DNA of 64,000 bases from positions 54,839,143 through 54,903,142 of the forward strand of contig NC_057867.1 in the NCBI RefSeq assembly GCF_019393635.1. The letters are read 5' to 3'. Within the stretch, counting starts at the first letter, position 1, and each line of letters begins with the position of its first letter. Under the pieces are notes generated by a model. That model saw only the letters and a list, made by a program, of their open reading frames with translations. It had not been told where the DNA came from and ran no database searches. Source of the stretch: Dromiciops gliroides (Eukaryota > Chordata > Mammalia > Microbiotheria > Microbiotheriidae). A program made the translations under genes and the position numbers. This document shows positions 10,151 through 20,889 of the stretch, in pieces.

Positions 10151-10680
10151 TGGATATCATTGAGCGGGAGGTGTAGCTGCTGCAAAGTCAGCGCAGGGAA
10201 GGCAGCCTGAGCCAGGGAAATTGAGTTCCTAAAAAGGTTTCCCTACAGGATAAATAATTAAAATATATTCTCCTTTAATTGACATTATAGAGGACATAAA
10301 TGAGCTTTTCCTTTTAGAAAGAAGTAGCAATTTCTAAATAAAGCTCACAGCTTGGAGAATGGAGGCTTCAGCCAAATGAATAGTCATTACTACCTTTTCA
10401 ACGATGGGGGCCTTTTGATCAGAAAAGAAATTAGCTCTAAAGGACAGACAATAGAAGCCTGCCCTGCAATAGGAAGAAAATTAGACAGCCACAGCTCTTA
10501 ACAACACCTATTTCTATAAACCATGGAGTTTCTTGCTTGCTTTTCAATTACAGCTGTTCATTTCCTATAAGGAGAGAGGGGGAGGGGGGAACAACAAAAA
10601 CAACAACAACAACAAAAAGCCCCAAAGGCACCAACATAAACTCAATTTGTCCAAAAAGGCCCCAGTGCAGGACACTCACC
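10030..10680. promoter_or_regulatory. candidate conserved enhancer next to the orphan CpG island
   Basis: The sequence is repeat-free and rich in homeodomain and MADS-type AT motifs: gttaattaggagc near 10078, ataaataattaaaatatatt near 10250, and caattacagctg near 10545. There is no reading frame. Its sharp switch from CpG-rich to AT-rich motif-dense sequence resembles ancient developmental enhancers. Inference from texture only. Confidence 0.45.
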
Positions 10681-11129
10681 AATTAGCTAATCCTATAGGT
10701 TTCAAATGACTTGGGTTTATACAAGACATTCACTCTCCATCTCCCACCCACCCCTACAGACCCCAAGTTGGACCATCTTGGAAAAAGCAACTGTAGCTGA
10801 AATGTACAAAGTTTCTGGTTTCTATTGGGCTGCGGAAAAAAGACCAAATTGAAGAGGGGCCCCGGTCTTCTTTTGTCCATTCCTCACCAAATCTCTGAGA
10901 ACCCTAGACAAAGAGTGTGAGATGGTGAAGGAAGGTATTTGAGCATCTTAGTTCATAGAGTGTATGTGCCTCAGGTTTCTTAAAATGAGTGTTCAAATTC
11001 CTAGATCTTTGATCAGTGCTAAGTTTGTTGAAGCATCTTAGCTGTAGTTGCTCTCTGGGCATCGTGGGTTTGGAATTTCACTAATCATGTTGGTCTTGAC
11101 CCTAGAAATAAAATTCCATTTAATTTTTT

Positions 11130-11585
11130 TCTGTATGGACTCTCTTTCTCTGTCTGTCTGTCTCTGTCTCTGTCTCCTCTCTCTTCCTTTCTTCCTCTCC
11201 ATCTCTCTACACCCTCTATCCCTTCATCCCCCTCCATCTCTCTCTCATCCTCTCCCCTTCCTCTTCCCTTCTCTCCTTTCTATCTCTCACCATCTCTTTC
11301 TGTCCCCTTCTCTTCCTCTCCTTCTATCTCTCATCCTCTCTCTCCCCTCTAGTCCTTTCTTCCCTTCTCTCCCCTTCTCCTATCCCCTTCTCCTCTCTCC
11401 TTCCCTCTTCCCTTCTCTTGTCCCTTCTTTCTCTCTTTCTGTCTCTGAAACCTGTCTTCTCCCTTCCCCTCTATCTCCCTCTTACTCTCCTTCCCTCTTT
11501 GTCCCTCATCTCTTTCTCTCTGATTTCTCCTTTCTTTCTCCTTCCTTCCCTTCTCTCTTCCTGTTCTTCCTTTCCTGTTTCTTTT
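11130..11585 (+). repeat. 450-bp polypyrimidine (C/T) tract
   Basis: The plus strand is almost entirely C and T with rare purines, built from ctctctc, cccttct and ttcct units. The long leucine/serine-rich frame through it is an artefact of this composition. Such homopurine-homopyrimidine tracts can form triplex (H-) DNA. Confidence 0.9.
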
Positions 11586-11702
11586 TCTGGAAAAATATCC
11601 ATCAAGGAGGAAAATGGAAATGCCTTGTTTTTAGTGTGAGCTCCAAAATAAAACCATTAATCTATATGAAGGAAAGGAACATAGAAAAGGGGCTTTACCT
11701 TT

Positions 11703-11880
11703 TTTTTTTTTTTGGTTTTTTGTTTTTTGTTTTTGTTTTTTTTTTTTTGTGGGGCAATGGGGGTTAAGTGACTTGCCCAGGGTCACACAGCTAGTGTCAA
11801 GTGTCCGAGGCCAGATTTGAACTCAGGTACTCCTGAATCCAGGGCTGGTGCTTTATCCACTGTGCTATCTAGCCGCCCCT
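11703..11880 (-). mobile_element. marsupial tRNA-type CORE-SINE with long poly(A)/T tail
   Basis: A T/GT-rich tail (11703-11750) precedes gtggggcaatgggggttaag and the standard body, ending ctatctagccgcccc. The target-site duplication gggctttaccttt occurs at 11690-11702 and 11881-11893. The tail suggests a fairly young insertion. Confidence 0.92.
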
Positions 11881-11893
11881 GGGCTTTACCTTT

Positions 11894-14149
11894 AATAGTC
11901 ATAAATCACATTTTGCAGGGATATAAGCTTGTGTCTCAGAAACATCACCATTTTACTGTAGAATAAACTGGCCATGCCCTTTATCAGCATAGCACACACC
12001 TGTTGGCCTTTTTTCTTTAAGCATCGAACTCATTAACACACACACACACACACACACATCCTAGGGCAATCTAACAAAGCAGATCTGAGATTTTATGATT
12101 TTGGGTTGCCCTGAAAGAATGAATTGTTTAAAAATGGATTCATGTTTATTAAAAAATAACAAAAACGAATTTGCCATTGATTGGGTTATTCCCCACAGAG
12201 TCAAGGATTTCTCTTTCCTGAAATAATTTAAATAAAAATGAAATCTCATATAATCATGGAGAGGCCACCTAGAATAAACCTATTCTTTCCTTTTCCTCCT
12301 TTCCTTTGTCTCTATTCAAACTGGAGCCCTTTTCCCAACTTAGAAATCACCTTTAAACTTACAAGAGATAAAGAAAATAGAGTCATTGACATGATTATTA
12401 AATCATCCCTAATTAGAAAAAAATGTTTTTTTCTAACAAAAGGCTTTTTGTTCCTGTATTTTCAAGGCAAATTTGTCTTCCTGGATAGTTCATTTGAATG
12501 GTTTTGGTTGTGTGTGTGTTTGTGTGAATACCTACATGTACATGTTTTCCTTTAGAAACCTGGTCTCTCTTGTTCCTAGCAAAGACTCACCTTTGAGCTG
12601 CTCTGCCACAATAGGTGCTTCAGAACACAGCAGTGAAAGGCACTTAGCAGAATTGACCCAAGGCTGAGAGGTCATTTCACATTTCCTTGGAGGTCTTAAG
12701 AAAGTAAAGCATCCATTGAAATCCACTGGTAAGATCACTCAAAATTCCATCTTCAAATCCACCTAATTGAGCTGCAATAAGAGTATTCTATTCTCTTTAC
12801 GTTGGGATACCAAGGAAGAAAACGTTGCCTTTTAGCCTTAGTCTGTTTATCTATAATATAAGGGTGGTAGGGAGGGAAAGTACTTGCTAATGAAGGACGT
12901 CTTTTGCCTCTTAGCGGAAAGGTGGTGGACTATAGGTACACAATGAGGCATACATTGTCAGACATCACTATTATGTTCTTTTGTTTGTTTAACTCTATTT
13001 CTTTGTGACAAGGGAGGTTTTTATGCCAGAGGTGGGTGAGTAAATTGGGATGGTGGGAATCACTGAACCCACTAGATCTTTACAGTCTGCTTGCTAAAAC
13101 AATTCATTAGTCTTTGACTCTAGACCTACATAGAAGCAATTTTTACTTTCATATCCCCCATACAGTTATTTGTTTTGCGGGAGAAGAAAGGAAGGAAGGA
13201 GTCATTTTTCCCAAGGGAAAGATTAACCACAAATGATTATGTCCTGCTCATTTTAGGCAGTTGTCATACCTCAGTCAACAGCAGGAAAACATATGCTTTG
13301 GTGGGAATGCAATAGCCATGGTCACCTTTGGGGAACATAGAGCTTCAGACACAGGTCCAAATTAAGCTGGTCTTTACATTTGCAAGGCTGCAAGTAGTCA
13401 TATATGCATCATGTTTAACTTTGCACCTGCTGGTAAGGAGACCTGGAGGGAGAATGACTAGTGGACCATGAGAGCAGCCATACCAGGTCATAGAGAAAAG
13501 GAGTATTTCAGAGGATCAGACACTAAAAGCTGCAACGGGCCCTATTCTTCATCTAGAGCATTTGACTGATGGATGGATAGATGGATGGATGGATTGTTAT
13601 GAGACTAACCTTAGTCCTCTTTATTTAAGCTATTTGATATTTAGTAAAAAAAATATCCCTTGCTTTGACAAATCTCTTAAATTTTCAGAGAAGTGAATGA
13701 ATTTAGGAAACAGGACTCTGAGCAATCTAGAAGCACGAGTGACATGAAGAAGTGTGGTGAAAGTTTAGGATTTTAGAGAATTTTTTTCCTTTAATAAAGA
13801 TGAGATGTCTCATGTAATAGAATGGAAAATCCTTCTTTGGATTTATTGAACAAATATGAGGCCTAAGAATTGTGGTTTGAGAAAAATACCTGAACTATAT
13901 AAGGATGAAAGGAATACTTGTATTTTGGACGTGGAGGCATCAGAAAATATATTCACTTTGGAAGGAAGGATGGAAATAGCTAAATCTGGTCATGAAGATT
14001 TAATTTGGACAACAATCGAGCATTTATTTAGTGGAAAAATGAGCAGTTCTCTAAGGATAATATACTGAAAACATAATTTGAGGGGTCTCTATAAAACTTA
14101 TCATCCAAAGCCCAAGGAGAGCTCCCTCTCCCACCTGGCAAAAAGGAAC
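11894..14149. other. intergenic, no gene seen
   Basis: Mostly unique AT-rich DNA. It holds a (CA)11 run at 12036-12058 and a (GGAT)n/(GATA)n run near 13569-13596. Frames such as the one at 13856-14068 have no recognisable features. No interspersed repeat could be named with confidence. Confidence 0.4.
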
Positions 14150-14395
14150 AAACCTTTGTTAAGAACCTACTATGTGCCAGATGCTATGCTAAACACTTTA
14201 CAAATATTCTTATTTGATCCTCACAACAGTCCTGGGAGATAGGTGCTATTACTTTATCCCCATTTTACATTTGAGGAAACTGAGGCAAACAGGTTAAGTG
14301 ACTTACACAGGGTCACACAGTTAGTGAAGATCTGAAGCCAGATTTTACCCCAAAGCTTCTTGACTTAGGTACTCTATCCACTACCCCACCTATGC
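14150..14395 (-). repeat. MIR/THER1-type SINE
   Basis: Near full length in reverse: ctactatgtgccagatgc, cacaacagtcctgggag, gaggaaactgaggcaaacag, acagggtcacacagtt and a terminal ctatccactaccccacc. Confidence 0.75.
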
Positions 14396-14675
14396 CTTCC
14401 TCTGAGTCCAACTGGACCTAGATTCAGTATTTGGGAATCCTTATTACAAAGAAAGTGGAGCCAGACTTTTCTTGTTCTCTCTGGTGCTTTATGTCCCCAT
14501 TCCAGAATCCTAGAAATCTCTTCAATTAAATTTAAGTTTGGCTCATATATAAGGTATCCTCAAAAGGGATCAACAGGATCCTTTCTAGAAAAGTTATTCG
14601 GAATAGGAAGTAGTAGATATCAGCTGTTGGACAGCTATTTATTTCCTCTATCACACTTCTTAAAACATAAAAGAT

Positions 14676-14810
14676 GGGGCAGCTACGTGGCACAGTGGAT
14701 AAAGCACCAGTCCTGGATTCAGAAGGACTTGAGTTCAAATCTGGCCTCAGACACTTGACACTTACTAGCTGTGTGACACTGGGCAAGTCACTTAATCCTC
14801 ATTGCCCCAC
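14676..14810 (+). mobile_element. marsupial tRNA-type CORE-SINE
   Basis: Plus orientation: ggggcagctacgtggcacag through cacttaatcctcattgcccc and cacaaaa. A short duplication aaaagat flanks it (14669-14675 and 14811-14817). Confidence 0.9.
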
Positions 14811-15099
14811 AAAAGATTCAAAATCACACTTTAATGCATCCTGACAACCTAAACTATAACCTACCACCTGTGCTATACTTTTCTGGGAGGTAAATAATCT
14901 TGGCAGACCTGTGGGGCTTCTGACCAGACATTTCACATTCTCCTTAGACTTGTACTGTCCAAGATTCTGGCCAGCCAGGTATGCATGTCTTATTCTCCTG
15001 ATGGCGATTCTCTTCTGAGAAGGGGCTAGTTGTAGGAAGTACCTCTCATTGCCAGTAGGCACCCAAGAACTGACCTCTTGAACTCATGAAGTAGCTGAC

Positions 15100-15240
15100 A
15101 AGCCAGCCACTTCATTTTACACATGAGAAAAATTAGGCCCAGATAAGTGAAGGGACTTGTTCAGGGTCATATGTATAATCAATGGCAAGACCAGAATTTG
15201 AACTGAGGCTCTGACTCTAGAACTGGTGCTCTTTGCCCAA
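15100..15240 (-). repeat. MIR3-like SINE fragment
   Basis: Reverse-orientation features: cattttacacatgagaaaaa, ttaggcccagataagtg, cagggtcatatg and gaatttgaactgaggctctg. Confidence 0.6.
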
Positions 15241-15404
15241 AGTGGTTAGGAAATTCAGCAACACTGAAGTTATCCACAATATGGTGATAAGAAAATGAGA
15301 ACTTTCCAGAACCTTCAACTTACTTTGCCACTGACTTATATGTTATGATAATAATACTGTACATTTATATAGCACTTTGATATGATTTTGGAAGAGTTAC
15401 TTCC

Positions 15405-15690
15405 ATGGCAGCTAGGAGGTCCAGTGGATAGAACACTGGGCCTGGAGTCAGGAAGATCTGAGTTCAAGTCTAACCTCAGATACATACTAGCTCTGTGACC
15501 CTAGGCAAGTCACTTAACTTCTGTGTGCCTCAGTTTCCTCAAATATAAAATGAGCATAAAAATAATAGCACATACTTCCTGGGGTTGTTCTGAGGATCAA
15601 ATAAGATAATATTTGTGAAGCGCTTAGCACAGTGCCTAGCACACATTAAGTACTCTGCTATATAGATGTTGGCTCTTATTATTATTCCAA
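15405..15690 (+). repeat. THER1/MIR SINE, near full length
   Basis: Plus orientation with all parts in order: tRNA-like head ggcagctaggaggtccagtg, CORE ctaggcaagtcacttaactt, gtgcctcagtttcctc, then gaggatcaaataagataata and gcacagtgcctagcacac with a TTATTATT end. Confidence 0.8.
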
Positions 15691-15765
15691 GCTTCACTTT
15701 CTTTATCTGTATGAGGAGGTTGGACTAGATAATCTCTGAGATGCGTGTTCCATCACTCTGTGGAC
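15691..15765 (+). repeat. MIR3 3' fragment
   Basis: Reads ctttatctgtatgaggaggt then tggactagataatctctgag, the distal half of MIR3, immediately after the THER1 copy. Confidence 0.5.
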
Positions 15766-15810
15766 AAGGATCCTCCGAGTAGGTGATGACCTGAGCTCCT
15801 GAGGACATTT

Positions 15811-15996
15811 TTAGTCCCAAACTTCATCCTTGTCATTGGGGCTCTTGAGGGTGAGAAGAAAGGTGAGGATGTCAGCCAGGATCTGTTTGTTTTCATCATC
15901 GATCTTCAGCATTGGGAATCCATCTGACTTTGTCCATATGTGTGAGACTTCCCCTTTCTGAATCCTCATGCTGTACTGGCCACCTTGGCCCTTCAG
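15811..15996 (-). pseudogene. protein-like 61-codon fragment with stop; probable processed pseudogene or terminal exon, family not recognised
   Basis: Read on the minus strand, the frame has 61 sense codons then TAA (15811-15813). The upstream limit is an in-frame stop at 15997-15999. The translation looks like real protein, not low complexity: it includes SMRIQKGEVSHIWTKSDG, then FPMLKIDDENKQILADIL and TFLLTLKSPNDKDEVWD at the C-terminus. That is a helix-like acidic tail after a mixed alpha/beta segment. I do not recognise the parent gene. No start codon fits a full protein, and there is no homology above 15,996, so it is most likely the 3' end of a 5'-truncated processed copy. A genuine 3' terminal exon cannot be excluded. 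It lies between MIR3/THER1 and L2-like debris. Confidence 0.45.
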
Positions 15997-16228
15997 TTAG
16001 AACAGTGGAGAAGTACTTCATGTATGTTTGTCTTTTGTATTGACTAGATTGTAAGGGTAGTTATTTTTATCCCCCTACAGTTTATTTACACCCAGTAAAT
16101 ACTTGTTAGTTACTAGTAAATACTACTTAGAGTGTTGAACTTGCAGTCAGAAAGAATGAAGTTCAAATTCTTTACTGGCACTAAGTATCTGTATCGACCA
16201 TGGACAATCCACTGTGTAGGTCATTGAG

Positions 16229-16387
16229 GTGGGTTTTTTGTTTTTGTTTTTTTTTGCAGGGCAATGAGGGTTAAGTGACTTGCTCAGGGTCACACAGCTA
16301 GTGTCAAGTGTCTGAGGCTGGATTTGAACTCAGCTCCTCCTGAATCCAGGGCCAGTGCTTTATCCACTGCGCCACCTAGCTGCCCCC
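16229..16387 (-). mobile_element. marsupial tRNA-type CORE-SINE
   Basis: T-rich tail then gcagggcaatgagggttaag and the full body, ending cacctagctgcccc. The target duplication tcattgag occurs at 16221-16228 and 16388-16395. Confidence 0.92.
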
Positions 16388-16399
16388 TCATTGAGTCTT

Positions 16400-16985
16400 A
16401 AAAGGGAAATAACAATGTCTACAATAGCGCCTACCTTGAAGCCTTGAGGCAGGGCTGAGATATTGCCTAAAGCTCTCTGGGTAAATAGCAGTTATTCCTA
16501 TTGACTCATATCCTCTATAGTCACTCCATGGCATATATTAGCAAGTCTCTGTCATGGGTCTCACTGTATCTCTGGTGGGATTTCAGAGTGGTTTTTTTTT
16601 GTCCATCACATGATGCCTCTTCTATTTTATGCTCTAATGGCATCAGATGCTTCCCCTAATTGATACATACCTGCAGTATATGAAGTAGTCAGTGTCATGA
16701 GAATTCGAAGCCCTTTCTTTTGGCTTAAACACCTTAATTTAAATTATTTTTCTAAACTTTTGGAACTTTCTATAGAATATAGCTGTTCTCAAGATAGCAT
16801 CAAGCATCCTAGTGAGTTAGGAGAGAACCTTGTTTAAGATTATATTTTTATGTCTTTTTTTCCTTTGCAGAGCTTATGGATTAGGTACAATTGACCTATC
16901 AACATATCAAAAGGTTTAATAATGAAACCATTCAAATGAAAGTCTTTTAGGAGCCACTATGAGTAAAGATAACGGAAGCAGAGAA
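16400..16985. other. intergenic, no gene seen
   Basis: AT-rich unique sequence without recognisable repeats or frames. Confidence 0.35.
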
Positions 16986-16989
16986 TCAA

Positions 16990-17170
16990 ATCCTTAAATA
17001 TCAGAACTGGATCATCTAATCCATTCTTTTCTTTTTGGAGAGGCCAAAAGTAAGGCCCAGAGAGGGACAGTGATTTTGCCTAAGGCCACACAGTAAATGA
17101 CAAAGTCAGGACTAGATTGGGGGTCTCTAAATTGCCAATCCAGTGTTCATTCCACTCTGTAACCCTGTCT
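16990..17170 (-). repeat. MIR3-like SINE
   Basis: Reverse MIR3: ggatcatctaatccattc, aaggcccagagagggacag, aaggccacacagtaaatgac and ttcattccactctg. Confidence 0.65.
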
Positions 17171-17224
17171 TTGAAGAAATAAATCCCACCAGGAGATTTA
17201 TATACAGACATTAAGACTGGATAC

Positions 17225-17410
17225 GATCACAGAAACATGGATTTAGAGGTAGAAGGGATGCTAGAAGTCCTCTAGTCAAACACTCTTATTTCACAGCCAA
17301 GGAAACTGAAGGCCAGAAAGAGGCAGTGACTTACCCAAAGACACAGAAGTAGTTCATTGCAGGGCAGGAATTTTATCTCAGGTACTCTGATTCCAAATAT
17401 AATGCTCTTT
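17225..17410 (-). repeat. MIR3-like SINE
   Basis: A second reverse MIR3 directly after the previous one: atgctagaagtcctctagtc, ccaaggaaactgaaggccag, gtgacttacccaaag and a terminal gctctttcc. Confidence 0.65.
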
Positions 17411-17944
17411 CCTTTATTTTCTGTTCTTGGCTTCTGCTGCTGCAGCGAAAGGAAGAGAGACAAAACAAGTCTTCTATTTATTTCTAGGTAAAATTCTCCA
17501 CAAAAAAAGCCAAGGGCTATGTGGACGAGAATACTCAGGGTCTCAGCATGATACCATTTTTCCTGGGTGAGGGAAACATGCTGTTGAGGATGGAGAAGTA
17601 GAGAAGATGGTGTGGTTCAGTGCATTAGGGGGTATGCCTTTCAGCTCTGGAAAAGGGAGGACCTGGCTAAGTACAAGCAGGACTTGCTGTATTGTTATGG
17701 GGGAGAGTCACAGCACTTTGTATAACAACAAGAGAATAAATCTTTGCATTGGGTTAGCCATCTACAGTTTCCAAGAGGATTTTCCCATCAATTTTGGCAT
17801 TCCATCTTCAGGGGAGCCCTTACTGGCACTGAAGCGATTATGTCCATTTACTAGATGAGAATACAAAAGGGAAGAGAGGCAAAGGGGCAGAGCAAGGCTT
17901 CTGACTCCTAGTGGAAATATCTTTCCATTACATAATAGAGGAGC
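17411..17944. other. intergenic, no gene seen
   Basis: Unique sequence. The frame at 17607-17858 has no recognisable features. Nothing else is identified. Confidence 0.35.
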
Positions 17945-18708
17945 TTAGGTGGTAGGCGCAGTGGTTAGAGTGCTGGGCCTGGAGTCAGGAAGACCTGAGT
18001 TCAAATTTGGCTTCAGATACTTCTGAGTTTTGTGAGCTTTGGCAAGTAACTTAACTACTGTCTGCTTCAGTTTTCTCAACTGTAAAATGGAGACAACAAT
18101 AGCACCTATCTTCCAGGATTGTTGTGTGTAATTTAAAATTCTAAATGTGGGTTCTAATCTGTCCCCCCCAGTTTTGGGGAAACTTACTAAAATCACTGAT
18201 AAACGAATTTAGGATTTTTAAGGGTTTATTGAAAGATAGTAAAAGAAAGAGAAAGATTGAGAACAGAGTTCCTATAACCTGGCGATCCTAAACTTCCCTA
18301 GCTTCCACTTCTGAAGTCCTCTGCCACCATGCCAATCTCTGGAAGCCAAAGAGGCAGAGCTCTCTCCATAGCCTCCGCTTCCTCCTTACTGTTCCCCTCC
18401 CAGAAATGTGAGGTCCTTCAAGCTGATTGGTTCACTGGGCCCTAAGGTGGTCAAAGTTCAAAGTTGTTAGCTTCTGAGAACAATTACTTTCTTAAGTACC
18501 CTTAAGTACCAGCCAGATATGCTTACAATCTAGAAAGCAGTCAACAGTCAGTCGATTTATCTAATTCAATCAGTTTAAATCTCCAGGTGGGTCCCTGAAT
18601 ATCTGCTAAATCCATTATCTTAACACAGTTGTGAGGATCAAATGAGATCTTATATGTAAAGTACTTATCATAGTGCCTGGCACCACATAGTAGGTACTTA
18701 ATAAATAT
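17945..18708 (+). repeat. THER1/MIR SINE split by a solo LTR
   Basis: The 5' part (17945-18126) reads from gtaggcgcagtggttagagt to caggattgttgtg. The 3' part resumes after 18627 with gttgtgaggatcaaatgaga and runs to gtacttaataaatattt. Together they make one near-complete THER1. The solo LTR at 18127-18627 lies between. Confidence 0.8.
18127..18627 (-). mobile_element. endogenous retrovirus solo LTR (fossil)
   Basis: A 501-bp unit bounded by TG...CA (TGTAAT at the left, AACACA at the right). It is flanked by a perfect 6-bp duplication gttgtg at 18121-18126 and 18628-18633. An AATAAA hexamer on the minus strand (18225-18230) near the left end points to minus orientation. No internal region remains, so it is a recombined solo LTR. 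It inserted into an existing THER1 and is therefore younger than that SINE. The family is not assigned; a 6-bp duplication fits class II-type or similar ERVs. Confidence 0.75.
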
Positions 18709-18836
18709 TTCCTTCCTTCCTTCCTTCCTTCCTTCCTTCCTTCCTTCCTTCCTTCCTTCCTTCCTTCCTTCCTTCCTTCCTTCCTTCCTTCCTTCCTTCC
18801 TTCCTTCCTTCCTTCCTTCCTTCCTTCCTTCCTTCC
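18709..18836 (+). repeat. (TTCC)32 microsatellite
   Basis: About 128 bp of uninterrupted TTCC units starting exactly at the 3' end of the THER1 copy, whose terminal sequence aaatatttcc likely seeded it. Long and perfect, hence probably polymorphic. A lysine/glutamate-rich frame across it is an artefact. Confidence 0.97.
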
Positions 18837-19565
18837 TCATTTCTTGCTCACATGAAATATGCCCTAACTACTAAAATCTCTCCATATATTGTATATATAA
18901 TTTTCTACATGATGCAGTGTGCCTTAGTAGATAGATACTGGGCTTGAAGTTAGAAAAGCCAGCTTTAAATCCCAGCCCTGGCCTTCTCTAGTATTTATCA
19001 CAGATGTGGAAGCAGTTCCCCTGATGATGAAATCACAGATCCTAACTAACCTGCTAATTTTAGTAACCTCTAAACCAGAGGTGTCAAAATCAAGGGCATG
19101 CTGAAGCCAGATTAAAATATAATTGGGAAATGTTGAACTAAATAAATAAATGTACACTACAACATACATAATGTTAATTTATGGTTTTCTCGGTCAATAT
19201 GTGATTTGACACCATTGTTCTAAACCACTCTGATGCCTCACTGTGCTGTCTAGGTTCTCTAAGGTTATGTCATAAGGGAGCTGAAACTCTAGCAAGTCCC
19301 ACCAAAATGGTCACTGTGTGTCTATCATTCAAAGGTCAGTTTAACAATGTATGGAGAAAACCATCCCCATACAAATCCAGGTGGGGGGTAACTCAGGGAA
19401 TAAGCAATTCATGAAAATTGTCTCCTAAAAAAATGAAATGGCTGTGATTTACATCAGTCAAGGGAGTGAGTAACCACCCTCAGGAAATCATGCATCCTTA
19501 AAGGAAGAAATTCCATAGGTCAAATATAATCTTTCCTTAAATCATCATGTAAAGCCATATTAAAA
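18837..19565. other. intergenic, with a diverged MIR fragment
   Basis: A poor plus-strand MIR match lies at about 18912-19000 (ccttagtagatagatactgg and the following head). The rest is AT-rich unique sequence with no gene. Confidence 0.35.
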
Positions 19566-19569
19566 ATGT

Positions 19570-20860
19570 ACACCATATTACTTTTATTGATGGTCAGATG
19601 TCTTAGTGAACAGTACAATGCACTTATTAAGTCATTGGCTTCCATAGATAAGAGATTGATTCAAATTTATAGGCTTAAGAGCTATTCCCCAGTAAATAAG
19701 TGGTCAAAGGATCTGAAAAGGCAGTTTTCAAAGGAAGAAATCCAAGCTATCAGTAACCATATTAAAAAATACTCCAAATCACTAATAATTCAAGAAATAC
19801 AAATTAAAACAACTCCCAAGTTGTACTTCACACCTATCAGATTGGCAAAGATGATAATAAATGACAGTTGTTGGAAGGGCTGTAGAAAAACAGGCACTTT
19901 GTTGCATTATTGATGAAGCTGTTTTGTTGGACCATTGTTAGTGGAACCATTCTTTTTTGGTTAATCATAAAGGTATTTTATTATTTTCCAGTTATATGTA
20001 AAGCTAGTTTTCAACATTTGTTTTCATAAGATTTTTAGTTCCAAATTTTTCTCCTTCCCTCCCTTCCCTCCCCTCTCCCCAAGACAGAAAGCAATCTGAC
20101 ATAGGTTATATATGTACAGTCACATTAAACATATTTCTGCATTAGTCATCTTGTGAAAGAAGAATAAAAACAAAAGGGAAAAACCTAAAAAAAAAAACAA
20201 CCAAAAAGTAGAAACAATATGGTTCAGTCTGCATTTAGAATCCACAGTTCTTTTTTCTGGAGAACATTTTTCATCATGAATTCTTTGGAATGTCTTGGAT
20301 GTGGAGCCATTCTTAAAGCAATCTGGAACTATGGCCAAATAGTTACTAAACACTTTGACCCTGTGATATCACTACTAAACCTATACCCCAGATACATCAA
20401 ATAAAGAGGGAAAAGACCCATTGGTACAACATATTTATAGCATCTCTCTTTGTAGTGATAAAGAAATGGAAACTCAGGGTGTTCCCATCCATTGGGAAAT
20501 GACTGAACAAATTATGGTATATTAATGTAATGGAATATTATTATGCTATAAGAAATTGTAAGGGATAGTTTCAGAGAAACCTGAGAAAATTTGTCCAAAC
20601 TGATGCAAAGTCAAGTGAACAGAACCAAAAGAAAAATTTACTAACAACAACACTGTAAGAATAAATAATTTTGAAAGACTTAAGAACTCTGATAAATTCA
20701 GTGACCAGCCATGTTTCTGGAGAAATAATGCTAAAGCATGCTATCCATCTCCTAAAAGAGGGGTGATAAACTCAAGATACAGAATAAAATATACAGTTTG
20801 GGAAGATTTATTTTGTTGAACTTTACTTATTTGTTAAAACAGTTTTTGTTTTGTTTTGCT
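19570..20860 (+). mobile_element. L1 LINE 3' part (ORF2 C-terminus and 3' UTR), broken
   Basis: Translation of 19680-19912 matches the L1 ORF2p C-terminus: NKWSKDLKRQFSKEEIQAIS, KSLIIQEIQIKTT and CWKGCRKTGTLLHY, similar in pattern to the human L1 end (RHFSKEDI, REMQIKTT, CWRGCGEKGTLLHC). The match resumes after a nested insertion at 20301 with gtggagccattcttaaagca and continues through ctatggccaaatagttac, gacccattggtacaac and gggaaatgactgaac. It is decayed, with stops. Confidence 0.85.
19955..20300 (-). mobile_element. L1 3' UTR fragment nested inside the L1 at 19.6-20.9 kb
   Basis: In reverse orientation the insert begins with a T-rich tail and tattttattattttccagtt, then cattaaacatatttctgcat and ttctttggaatgtcttggat. 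The same 3' UTR recurs at 50.94-52.1 kb. The target duplication gtgga(a/g)ccattctt lies at 19941-19954 and 20301-20314. 5'-truncated L1. Confidence 0.85.
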
Positions 20861-20889
20861 TTTCAAAAGAAAGAAAGTAAAGAGGGGCA

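Noticed and set aside
11048-11767. 239-codon leucine/serine-rich plus-strand frame
   Set aside because: Caused entirely by the polypyrimidine tract and the poly-T tail of the SINE.
14532-14786. repeated short frames with the words LRPDLNSGPPESRAGALSTAPPSCP
   Set aside because: The same peptide appears in many frames because every CORE-SINE copy encodes it by chance; it is SINE sequence, not a gene family.
18541-18840. (EGRK)n protein frame
   Set aside because: Translation of the TTCC microsatellite.
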